From NCBI GenBank assembly GCA_022360175.1, contig JAKSDI010000041.1, positions 1 through 41,704 of the forward strand: a stretch of 41,704 nt of DNA. The letters are read 5' to 3'. This stretch comes from Chitinophagales bacterium (GTDB lineage: Bacteria; Bacteroidota; Bacteroidia; Chitinophagales; Saprospiraceae). The notes under the pieces are model-generated. The model was given only the letters and a program-made list of their open reading frames with translations, was not told the origin of the DNA and did not search any database. Of this stretch, positions 1 to 6,645 are shown in pieces; the first letter of the stretch is position 1, and every line of letters starts with the position of its first letter. The position numbers and the translations under genes are program-made.

Positions 1-95
1 AAACTTTTTTCAAAGCTTCTCGCAAGCTCCTTCCCCAACAAATCATAACGTGCACAGCTTACTAAACATCCCTCCTCTGCTACCCTTCCTTTCAA
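1..95 (-). CDS. Partial CDS running off the left edge, unrecognised
   Basis: A leftward reading frame stays open from a TTG at 95 to the window edge, giving 31 codons (MKGRVAEEGC...ARSFEKS). The other two frames are shorter or have stops. It lies just downstream of a near-perfect Bacteroidota promoter (125-155), which is the main reason for calling it. There is too little protein to name a family. An in-frame TTG further in could be the true start, and the frame could also be fortuitous. Confidence 0.35.
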   Translation of the reverse strand, partial: MKGRVAEEGCLVSCARYDLLGKELARSFEKS

Positions 96-124
96 TCTTT
101 ATTGCTTTTCTTTAAAAGCGAGTG

Positions 125-155
125 CAAAGATATATCCTTTTCAACAATTTACAAA
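125..155 (-). promoter_or_regulatory. Bacteroidota-type promoter, leftward
   Basis: On the minus strand this reads TTTG, 19 bases, then TATCTTTG, an exact match to the primary-sigma consensus of Bacteroidota (TTTG-N19-21-TAnnTTTG). Transcription would start near 118 and run into the left-edge reading frame. A second -7 box (TATATTTG, 219-226) without a clear -33 lies upstream and may be a weaker tandem promoter. Confidence 0.6.
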
Positions 156-249
156 TAAAAAGTAAAAAATATTTAATCTTTTTTCAAACTCGCATTTCCG
201 CTTCCTTTAAAGCGGCTGCAAATATACGATTGTTTTTGATAAAAAAAAG

Positions 250-294
250 AAGAAAGAAAAAAAAAGAAGGCACCCTTAAAATTATTGGGGTGCC
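250..294 (-). terminator. Rho-independent terminator, leftward
   Basis: GGCACCC (269-275) pairs with GGGTGCC (288-294). On the minus strand the hairpin is followed by a long T-rich run (complement of 241-268). It would end a leftward transcript entering from beyond 300, yet no leftward gene is visible there, which hints at an unannotated RNA or a remnant. Confidence 0.6.
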
Positions 295-327
295 ATGCTC
301 TTAGACTAAAATTCTGAAGGAAAAAAG

Positions 328-489
328 GCAGCCGGATTGTATGCGATGGTTTTGGGATGATATATTGTCAAACGAAGCAATTAAATTGGGAATCGCCCGG
401 CTGCTCGTGAGTGTTGTCATTTTGACTACTCAATTATGTGCTAGATACCCTTAGTTTGGAATATGCTGCCTGAGACAGCATTTTTTTTT
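328..489 (+). ncRNA. Candidate structured non-coding RNA with its own terminator
   Basis: GCAGCCGG (328-335) is exactly complementary to CCGGCTGC (397-404), closing a long hairpin with a large AU-rich interior. About 60 bases on, ATGCTG (463-468) pairs with CAGCAT (476-481), followed by nine T, a convincing rightward terminator. No protein frame of note covers the segment. A closed stem with an open interior ending in a terminator is 6S-like in outline, but I see no sequence match to 6S, tmRNA, SRP or RNase P RNA. No clear upstream promoter was found. Confidence 0.3.
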
Positions 490-503
490 ATTTTTTTGAA
501 AAT

Positions 504-594
504 CCCCAAAGGGAGGCCCCTAAATCAGGGCCAACCGGGTACTTTGGGGTTATTCGGGGGGTGTCCCGAAAAGTAGAGTTGCTATTACCCGGTT
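504..594. other. Interlocked inverted repeats, possible pseudoknot RNA or switch
   Basis: Four helices are visible: CCCCAAAG (504-511) with CTTTGGGG (542-549); GGCCC (515-519) with GGGCC (528-532); AACCGGGTA (533-541) with TACCCGGTT (586-594); TTCGGG (553-558) with CCCGAA (565-570). The third helix starts inside the first and closes outside it, so they must form a pseudoknot or be mutually exclusive. The element is much more GC-rich than its surroundings. Confidence 0.4.
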
Positions 595-934
595 TAATCA
601 TGGGATTATATCTTCTTTGATAAAGAAGCAGGATTATAATATGCTTTATTAATTAAAGCGGGATTTATCCCTTTATCTTTTCATTTTTATAAACGTTACG
701 CTAAAACATCTTTTTTTTATTTTTTTAATTCCACTTAGAATTTAAACAAAAGATATAGCACCTTTCCGTACAGCACCTATACCTATATATATATATAATG
801 GTGTAGCCTTATCTTTCGCCAGGGGTACTCATAAACTATCAAAGCAGATTTTTTAAAAGCATAGCATCAAAAATTTCTTACTTTTATCATATACGGATTG
901 ACAAGAAGTAACACTTTCAAAAAATTAGCGATCA
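595..934. other. Gene-free leader region upstream of the sigma-factor operon
   Basis: No coding frame is supported. It contains small hairpins: CTTCTTT/AAAGAAG (612-628), GCTTTA/TAAAGC (643-659) and GGGAT/ATCCC (660-671). There is also a short TA dinucleotide run near 785-799. A weak -7-like box (TACTTTTA) lies near 880, about 50 bases before the sigma-factor start; it is the best promoter candidate but departs from consensus at its last base. Confidence 0.4.
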
Positions 935-1474
935 ATGAATAAATACCCGGAAGATGACCAGCTACTATCTTCACTGGTAAACGGAGACGAAACCTCCTGG
1001 AGAAAACTATATGATGAAGTACGCAGCCCTTTCAGGCTTTTCTTCATTAGACACGGTTGCCCTCCAGAAGAAGCAATAGAGCTTTTTCAAGAAGCGATGG
1101 TTATTTTCCATCGAAAAGTAACGACAAGGAAATTACAAGCTCCGATGAGTAGTACGATACAAACCTATATAATAGGTATAGGCAGAGTTCTGATGATGCG
1201 AAAAGGAGCAAATGTAAATCAGTGGGAAACTGAAATTCCGGATATAGGAATAGAAGCAGAAATAGAAAGCCAGCACGAAAGAAAAGCTAAAGTGCAATTC
1301 ATAAAGAACTTACTGGAACGCCTGGGTGGTCCTTGTAAGCGGTTATTAGAATTGTTCTATTTAGAGAATTATGTAATGGAAGCAATCGCTGAAACGATGG
1401 ATTTGCCTTCAGCGGGCGCTGCCAGAAGGCGCAAACACGATTGTCTGAAAAAGATGCGAGCATTAATAGACTAA
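935..1474 (+). CDS. ECF-like RNA polymerase sigma factor (sigma-70 family)
   Basis: The 179-residue protein has the two-part layout of extracytoplasmic-function sigma factors. An N-terminal region-2-like helical part (about 10-90, with the core EEAIELFQEAMVIFHRK) is followed by a C-terminal region-4 helix-turn-helix (about 120-175, LERLGGPCKRLLELFYLENY then IAETMDLPSAGAARRRKHDCL). Such factors direct RNA polymerase to a small regulon when released from an anti-sigma factor. It heads a probable operon: 52 bases separate it from the membrane anti-sigma-like gene and a further 48 separate that from an EAD11 protein. Region 2 is divergent, so the regulon cannot be guessed. The family call is firm; the anti-sigma pairing is inferred from order. 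Confidence 0.85.
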   Translation: MNKYPEDDQLLSSLVNGDETSWRKLYDEVRSPFRLFFIRHGCPPEEAIELFQEAMVIFHRKVTTRKLQAPMSSTIQTYIIGIGRVLMMRKGANVNQWETEIPDIGIEAEIESQHERKAKVQFIKNLLERLGGPCKRLLELFYLENYVMEAIAETMDLPSAGAARRRKHDCLKKMRALID

Positions 1475-1526
1475 CAAATTTGCGATCTGACTTGAATTAG
1501 ATGAATAAATTCAAACTACTTTAAAG

Positions 1527-2468
1527 ATGTCTACAGAGCATTATAGTACAGAGGATATAGAACGTTATCTGGAAGGACAGATGGATACTGAAGAAGCCAG
1601 GCTTTTTCAAGCGACTATTGATCAAGACCAGGGCTTACAATCTGAAGTAGCAGCTTTCAACAAATTGATACATGGCTTGAGGCTTTATGGCAGTGAGCTA
1701 TTTCACAATAAAATAGTTGATTGGGAAAAAGATTGGCAGGTATCAGCTACAGATGATGGAGAATTAATCGAATGGTACTTAAGCGAACAACTAGGTGCAG
1801 GAAAAGCCATAGTAGAAGATCGTATACAGAAGGATGAAGCTTTTGCACTGGAAGTTGCAAAGCAAGGCCGGCTTAATGTAGGCTTTGAGGCAATGAGGAG
1901 TGAGCAATTTGTTGAACAAATGGATAATTGGGAGCGCAAGGCTGAAGAAGGGGCAATTATTAAGCCTCTTAAAACAAAGGCCTCTCCCCTATTTACTATC
2001 CGAAGTATTGCAGCAGCTATCTTATTCCTGATCGTAGCAGGAGGCGTGATTTACTGGTATGCAAATGTTAATTATGGACAAACAGCTCTCACTTCAAATT
2101 TATACCAGGCTCCTAAATCTGAAAACACGATGGGAGCAGGCAATGAATCTATTTCCAGCCTTTCTCAATCACTCGAATATTCAGCTTCCTTATTAGAGCA
2201 AAAACGCTACGATGAATCCTTTTTATCCTTTGATCAACTATTAAGTCAAATACAGCAGCAGGAAAATTTGGATGATTTCAATCGTATTTACTTCAAAGAA
2301 TCTGCTGAGTGGTATCGCTTACTAGCTGCGCAGGCAATGAAAACACCTCCACTGGAATTAGAATCAGAAGTAAAACGCATAGCCTCAACAACAGGGCATA
2401 GCTATCAGGAAGAAGCAATCGCTTTACAACATAAGATGCAATCATTTTGGTATCGACTAGTTAACTAG
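1527..2468 (+). CDS. Membrane anti-sigma-like protein with duplicated cytoplasmic domain
   Basis: This 313-residue protein has a cytoplasmic part (1-157), one membrane helix (about 159-179) and an outside domain of about 130 residues that looks helical and TPR-like. The cytoplasmic part holds two tandem copies of one helical unit. Residues 9-70 begin IERYLEGQM and end DWEKD; residues 77-140 begin IEWYLSEQL and end NWERK, offset by about 70. This unit resembles the N-terminal sigma-binding region of anti-sigma factors, without zinc-binding His/Cys residues. It lies between the sigma factor and an EAD11 gene. The likely role is to hold the sigma factor at the membrane and release it on an envelope signal. 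Family is inferred from architecture and position rather than a named motif. Confidence 0.6.
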   Translation: MSTEHYSTEDIERYLEGQMDTEEARLFQATIDQDQGLQSEVAAFNKLIHGLRLYGSELFHNKIVDWEKDWQVSATDDGELIEWYLSEQLGAGKAIVEDRIQKDEAFALEVAKQGRLNVGFEAMRSEQFVEQMDNWERKAEEGAIIKPLKTKASPLFTIRSIAAAILFLIVAGGVIYWYANVNYGQTALTSNLYQAPKSENTMGAGNESISSLSQSLEYSASLLEQKRYDESFLSFDQLLSQIQQQENLDDFNRIYFKESAEWYRLLAAQAMKTPPLELESEVKRIASTTGHSYQEEAIALQHKMQSFWYRLVN

Positions 2469-2516
2469 GACTAGTTGGCCTACGTATTTATCAAAAACCA
2501 AAATCGGTAGCACACA

Positions 2517-3074
2517 ATGACGTCCAAAGAAGCTAAAAAGCAAATACAGGAATTAGTTGCACAAGATGAATTGGAAGCAGCCATCAAATTATTAGCCAGT
2601 TATTTTGAAAACAATAAACGGCTTGATGATATCCTGATGCAGTCTGCCCAATATCATGCCTACCAAAAAGGCTTAAGAAATGGCCTAATTAGTTTTGCAG
2701 AAGTACAACAACAATTAAACTACTTAAGAAGCAACATACTTTCTTTCATCCGGGAAGAACAAGCGAGTACTCCTTCTATAGATAATATACAAAAGGAGAT
2801 CCAATCCGATTACAAACATGCGATCGCTAAAGTTTGTACAATCCGATTATTATCACACCATATATATATGGAGAGTGGTCTTTCTATTACTTCTTTGCAA
2901 AAACATTCAAGAGTAAAAAACAGAAAATACATTGCCACTACCATTCGCGAGTTAGAAGCGTATGGATTTGTAATTAAAAACGGTAATGATAGAGATGAGA
3001 ATACTCTGTATAAACTAACAGAGACGGGAATAAAATTGGCAGATGAGTTTGATAACTCTATACTTGGACAATAG
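2517..3074 (+). CDS. EAD11 domain fused to a winged-helix domain
   Basis: The 185-residue protein has two parts. Residues 1-83 match effector-associated domain 11: an AIKLL helix, then QSAQYHAYQKGLRNGLISF, and a final helix starting NYLRSNIL. EADs are small adaptor domains that tether components of bacterial conflict and signalling systems through like-like contacts. Residues about 98-185 look like a winged helix (ITSLQKHSRVKNRKYIATTI, then a wing ending LYKLTETGIKLADEF), so the protein may bind DNA. It is the third gene of the sigma-factor operon and converges on a CHAT protease gene, a usual EAD partner class. No second EAD11 protein is visible here, so its partner is probably elsewhere. 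Confidence 0.65.
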   Translation: MTSKEAKKQIQELVAQDELEAAIKLLASYFENNKRLDDILMQSAQYHAYQKGLRNGLISFAEVQQQLNYLRSNILSFIREEQASTPSIDNIQKEIQSDYKHAIAKVCTIRLLSHHIYMESGLSITSLQKHSRVKNRKYIATTIRELEAYGFVIKNGNDRDENTLYKLTETGIKLADEFDNSILGQ

Positions 3075-3080
3075 AAAGTC

Positions 3081-3114
3081 CAAGAGGAAGGCTTATATCG
3101 AATTCTCTTGTTTT
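3081..3114 (+). terminator. Weak hairpin after the sigma-factor operon
   Basis: CAAGAG (3081-3086) pairs with CTCTTG (3105-3110), extended by AA/TT across a bulge, and is followed by TTTT. The stem is short and the loop long, so this is a modest terminator candidate just past the EAD11 gene. Confidence 0.35.
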
Positions 3115-3124
3115 ACGTCCTGAG

Positions 3125-3340
3125 CTAGACGGTGACGACATAAGCCCCTCCCCGAACTACTGCTGTTTCACATGCAAACATCTCATCATTTGTTCTCCAT
3201 AGATTACTTGTTTGATGGTTAATTAATAAGTTTCGATTTACTTGCGTACAAATTGGAATTCCTGTACTGCCGACATCAAAATGGACTTCTACGCGGCCGG
3301 TAAAAATGGGCACAGAAGCATTCATTAGATTGACTGTCAT
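3125..3340 (-). CDS. Small ORF of unknown function with a CHAT-active-site-like hexapeptide
   Basis: A 71-residue frame starting at the ATG at 3340 (MTVNLMNASVPIF...) fills part of the gap between the convergent EAD11 and CHAT genes. The frame is open further upstream to about 3532, but that part is Lys/Arg/Phe-rich and looks non-coding. Near its end the peptide reads FACETAV followed by GGAYVVTV, ending at the stop. The ACETAV hexapeptide is identical to the nucleophile motif of the CHAT protease encoded immediately downstream (LSACETAVG, later GANSVITT). It could be a decayed CHAT fragment, a small partner, or chance. No family is recognised. Confidence 0.35.
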   Translation of the reverse strand: MTVNLMNASVPIFTGRVEVHFDVGSTGIPICTQVNRNLLINHQTSNLWRTNDEMFACETAVVRGGAYVVTV

Positions 3341-3368
3341 GGCTAAAAATTTTATGTTAAAAAATAGA

Positions 3369-3405
3369 ATTCTGCGAAAGCAGAATCGAGGCAATAACTT
3401 ACCTC
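3369..3405. other. Paired small hairpins
   Basis: ATTCTGC (3369-3375), GAAA, GCAGAAT (3380-3386) form a perfect 7-bp stem with a GNRA tetraloop when read rightward. GAGG (3388-3391) and CCTC (3402-3405) form a second small stem. The function is unknown; this may be part of the 3' end of the rightward operon transcript. Confidence 0.35.
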
Positions 3406-3532
3406 TAAAAAAGCGACTCCCATTATATAAATAGGCAATCGTTAACTTCAACGGTATATATTTCGCAATTATTTTAGAATCATAAAAAAAATATCTATAA
3501 AAGACCGTTTTTTTTCTATAACCGACACTCAA

Positions 3533-3580
3533 ATAAGTAAGTGATCAATATTATTTCAATAATTCTGATCACTTACTTAT
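3533..3580. repeat. Long near-perfect palindrome downstream of the CHAT gene
   Basis: ATAAGTAAGTGATCA (3533-3547) is exactly complementary to TGATCACTTACTTAT (3566-3580). The 18-base loop is itself nearly palindromic (ATTATT 3550-3555, AATAAT 3558-3563). There is no T-tract after it on either strand. It could be a transcript-end hairpin for the CHAT gene or a protein-binding site. Next to it (about 3598-3618) is a short direct repeat of ATAAATGC. Confidence 0.55.
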
Positions 3581-3636
3581 AGGATGCATCGATACTCATA
3601 AATGCATAAATGCATAAATGAAATAGGTTTTTCTTT

Positions 3637-6504
3637 TTATTTAGACTTTTGAGAGAAGTACCAACGCCCAATTAAAATCAACCCAAGACTCAGGCCTACT
3701 GCACTATAAATCCATACAGGATTCAGGCCACTATATACTGGCCTCATATTCCCTATAGGTGCAAAAGCTGCCCAGTAAGCAGGATGAGCATGCAACATAC
3801 CTCCATTTTTTACCTGTTCTTGTTTAGCGAGGCGCAAGGCTTCTGATTTAGAATACCCTTTATGAAGGAAATTGTAGAATCTTTCCATCAATTCCCGATT
3901 AGTAGCATCATTGATGCTCCACTGGGTTGTAATTACACTATTAGCGCCTGCATATAGGAAACTACGAGCCAGATTAATAATCCCCTCTCCCTGATAGAGT
4001 TTCCCCACTGCAGTTTCACATGCACTCAATACTGCCATTTCAGCCTGTAGAGGTAAGAGGTAAATATCTTTTACAAATAGAGAATCATAACCTCCTTGTC
4101 CATTTGAAAAAACAATGAAAGAAAAATCACCAGCTTCTGTATTAGCTTGTGCATGGGTTGCAAAATGGAACAGGCCATATTGTTCAGCAATTTCTGACAA
4201 GTTTGAGATAGTGGCCTCTTTATTCATATAAGCTTTACCCCCATTAATTTTTTGTAGGCCCTCTACCAGCAACTGATTGTAGGTAAGCTTTCCAAAACTA
4301 TTAGCCCCATCAAAAGAAGGAGCAAAACCTATCCATTTCTTATTACGAATTGACCGCTGGAGCAATCCTGATTGTAAAGTAGCCGAATAAGCATACTGAA
4401 TATGATATTTCTGTAATAAATATGGGTAATTACTAAACTTGCATCCTGGGTGGGGCACATCACTAAGCAATGCATCAAAAGGTACAAATCCTAATACACC
4501 ATCTGGCACGATCAGTAATCCTTCCGGCAAACCATTAGCTTCTAACGGCTTAATTAATTCATTATACAACTGGTATGCTAAATGATTATAGCTTTCACAA
4601 AGAGCCGATCGATCTGAATTAGAAAACTGGAAAGCTTCTATATTTTCTCGGAGTTCAATCACCCAATCTTCAAGTGGGAAATCTTTTTCCAGTTCAAATA
4701 CTCTAAAATTATCGGTTGTAATCAGGAAAACGTAAATAGTCTTGTCTCCTATAAAGTATTCGAGAAATGCCTGATCTCCAGATATGAGGGCATTTTGTAT
4801 TTCTGTAGAAGAAAGGGTATTGAGGTTATACTTCAGTTTATAATAACGTGGATATTGCTGTTCTAGTTCCTTAATCCAATCAGCGTATTGTTGTTTTAAA
4901 CTCAGTAAGTCCATTTCCAGTTGCTGAATAAGGCTATCCACTGCATTATCGCTTTTAGCACTGTAAAGAGACTCTTCCGCATCTGCTATCGCCTTTTGTA
5001 TCGCCTTTTCTCTTTGGAGCACGCTATCAGGCAAGCTTGCAAGGGAGACCGCTCTTGAATTATAAAAAGCTTCCAGCATTAAGGTGCTCTTGCTACGTTC
5101 GGCAAAAGCTAAAGCAACTTCCTTGTATTTTTCATTTCCTGTTTTATGCCATAACTCCAGTGCTAATTGTATAGCCTGAGTGCTACGGCTTCGAGCATCG
5201 GCTACATTAAATAACTTAGATGATTCATAGCGATAAGCTCTGCGTTGTAATTGTTCTACTTCATAGATAAGTTCATGACATTTCAATGCCGTTTGAAGCA
5301 TTTCCTGATCAGCAGTTTTCTGATACCAGGCATACAAGGTTTCTGCCTTTCCGAATAGAGCATCAATAAGCATATATTCGGCTGAAAATGTAGAGGGGTT
5401 CGGCTGAGAGTGCCAGGAAGATTCATCAAAATGATCGAGCATGATGTCGAATATACGATGATAGGTCAATATAGATTTTTCAAATTGTGCCCTCTCATTA
5501 TACAAGCGCCCCAATATTTGATACAATCCTGCTAAATCTCGATTTTGATAAGAATTCGAAACTTCATTTAAAAGTCTTTCAGCTTTCTTCAATTCCAACT
5601 CTGAATCATCATACCGCTTTAAAGACAACAATATATCTCCTTTAAGGACATGAAAATTGGCGATCCATTTTAGAATGCTAATCGAATTTACATCGTCTGT
5701 ATTCAATAAATCTAAACAGTAATTAATATGTAATAATGCTTTTTTTAAGTCACCATTATCATGAAGCGATTTAGCCAAATTCCCTTGCAATAATGCAACT
5801 GTTTCATCTGATAGCTCTTCTAGCTCCAGTGCATTTTCAAGAAGCTGTATTGATTCAGTTATTTTCCCCTGAGAAAGAAAAACAATCGCCAGGTCATTAC
5901 TCGTACGGGCAGCTTCGTTTGTAATCTTTTCTTCAGAAAAAAAATCTATAGCCGTTTGCAAATACACTTCAGAAGCCGAATAATCTCCCAGGCGTGTATT
6001 TAAATTAGACAAAGGCTTGTACACATGTTTAATCAGGTAATAGTCTGGATCTCCTATATTTTTCTGATGCAGGTGGGCCGCGAGTTCATAATATTCCTTA
6101 GCCATTATAAAATTCTCCAGTTTATAATAATGGGTAAACGCGATGTTAACATTTAACCAGACTAAGGCATCCCATTCCTTTGCATTAAGAGGTGCTCTCC
6201 ATAAGTTTTCTTTTGATGCTTCAACTAAAACTTCTACCGTTTTATTAGGGTCACTATCAAGCCGTCTGATTCGATAAGCTTTCCCATAGGATTTATGAGC
6301 ATTAATCCATTTAACCAGGCTATCTGCTTTTTGATAAAGCATTAATGATTCGGAGAAATAAATAGAAGCACTATCCTCTTTATTGTTTTTCACAAGTGTA
6401 ATCGCCTGTTCCAACAACTCATCTGCATGATGCTGAGCATAAGAAGGGCTAATAAGAACAAACATCCCGATAAGGAAAGAAAGGATTTTCAAGAAAGGAT
6501 TCAT
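3637..6504 (-). CDS. Exported TPR-CHAT protease with C-terminal membrane anchor
   Basis: From the ATG at 6504 the protein has 955 residues; a longer in-frame start at 6564 would bury the signal peptide (MNPFLKILSFLIGMFVLISP, then SYAQ), so 6504 is preferred. After the signal come TPR-like helical repeats (about 25-480), a coiled linker, and a CHAT domain (about 640-920). The CHAT domain carries a caspase-type His-Cys dyad: FHFATHAQ (His784) and VLSACETAVG (Cys829), with GANSVITTQW after it. CHAT proteases are relatives of separase and gingipain-like enzymes. A final helix (about 929-949) with a Lys/Arg tail would anchor it in the inner membrane with the protease facing the periplasm. It converges on the sigma/anti-sigma/EAD11 operon; a regulatory link is inferred. 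Confidence 0.88.
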   Translation of the reverse strand: MNPFLKILSFLIGMFVLISPSYAQHHADELLEQAITLVKNNKEDSASIYFSESLMLYQKADSLVKWINAHKSYGKAYRIRRLDSDPNKTVEVLVEASKENLWRAPLNAKEWDALVWLNVNIAFTHYYKLENFIMAKEYYELAAHLHQKNIGDPDYYLIKHVYKPLSNLNTRLGDYSASEVYLQTAIDFFSEEKITNEAARTSNDLAIVFLSQGKITESIQLLENALELEELSDETVALLQGNLAKSLHDNGDLKKALLHINYCLDLLNTDDVNSISILKWIANFHVLKGDILLSLKRYDDSELELKKAERLLNEVSNSYQNRDLAGLYQILGRLYNERAQFEKSILTYHRIFDIMLDHFDESSWHSQPNPSTFSAEYMLIDALFGKAETLYAWYQKTADQEMLQTALKCHELIYEVEQLQRRAYRYESSKLFNVADARSRSTQAIQLALELWHKTGNEKYKEVALAFAERSKSTLMLEAFYNSRAVSLASLPDSVLQREKAIQKAIADAEESLYSAKSDNAVDSLIQQLEMDLLSLKQQYADWIKELEQQYPRYYKLKYNLNTLSSTEIQNALISGDQAFLEYFIGDKTIYVFLITTDNFRVFELEKDFPLEDWVIELRENIEAFQFSNSDRSALCESYNHLAYQLYNELIKPLEANGLPEGLLIVPDGVLGFVPFDALLSDVPHPGCKFSNYPYLLQKYHIQYAYSATLQSGLLQRSIRNKKWIGFAPSFDGANSFGKLTYNQLLVEGLQKINGGKAYMNKEATISNLSEIAEQYGLFHFATHAQANTEAGDFSFIVFSNGQGGYDSLFVKDIYLLPLQAEMAVLSACETAVGKLYQGEGIINLARSFLYAGANSVITTQWSINDATNRELMERFYNFLHKGYSKSEALRLAKQEQVKNGGMLHAHPAYWAAFAPIGNMRPVYSGLNPVWIYSAVGLSLGLILIGRWYFSQKSK

Positions 6505-6600
6505 AGCAGATAGGTGATGTGATAATAGAAAAGGCGCTATTTTGAACATCAAAATAACTTCCAAACAGGCTCTAAATCAATTCCGTAAAAACAATCAGCC

Positions 6601-6640
6601 ATATGGGATGGCTATTCTTCATATAAGAGCCATCCCATAT
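6601..6640. terminator. Hairpin between the two exported-protein genes
   Basis: ATATGGGATGGCT (6601-6613) pairs exactly with AGCCATCCCATAT (6628-6640). For leftward transcription it lies right after the stop of the upstream gene (6646) and about 100 bases before the CHAT start, followed by GGCTGATTGTTTTTA. It would act as a terminator or attenuator lowering CHAT expression relative to the upstream gene. Confidence 0.6.
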
Positions 6641-6645
6641 TTTAC

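Noticed and set aside
122-304. 60-codon rightward frame near the left edge
   Set aside because: Lys/Phe/Ile-rich translation of promoter and T/A-run sequence, running through a leftward terminator; no protein character.
785-799. TA dinucleotide run as a phase-variable promoter element
   Set aside because: Short, and too far (about 135 bases) from the sigma-factor start without a matching promoter box.
3341-3532. N-terminal extension of the small leftward frame
   Set aside because: Composition (runs of Phe, Tyr, Lys, Arg) is typical of translated AT-rich spacer, and it overlaps the hairpins at 3369-3405.
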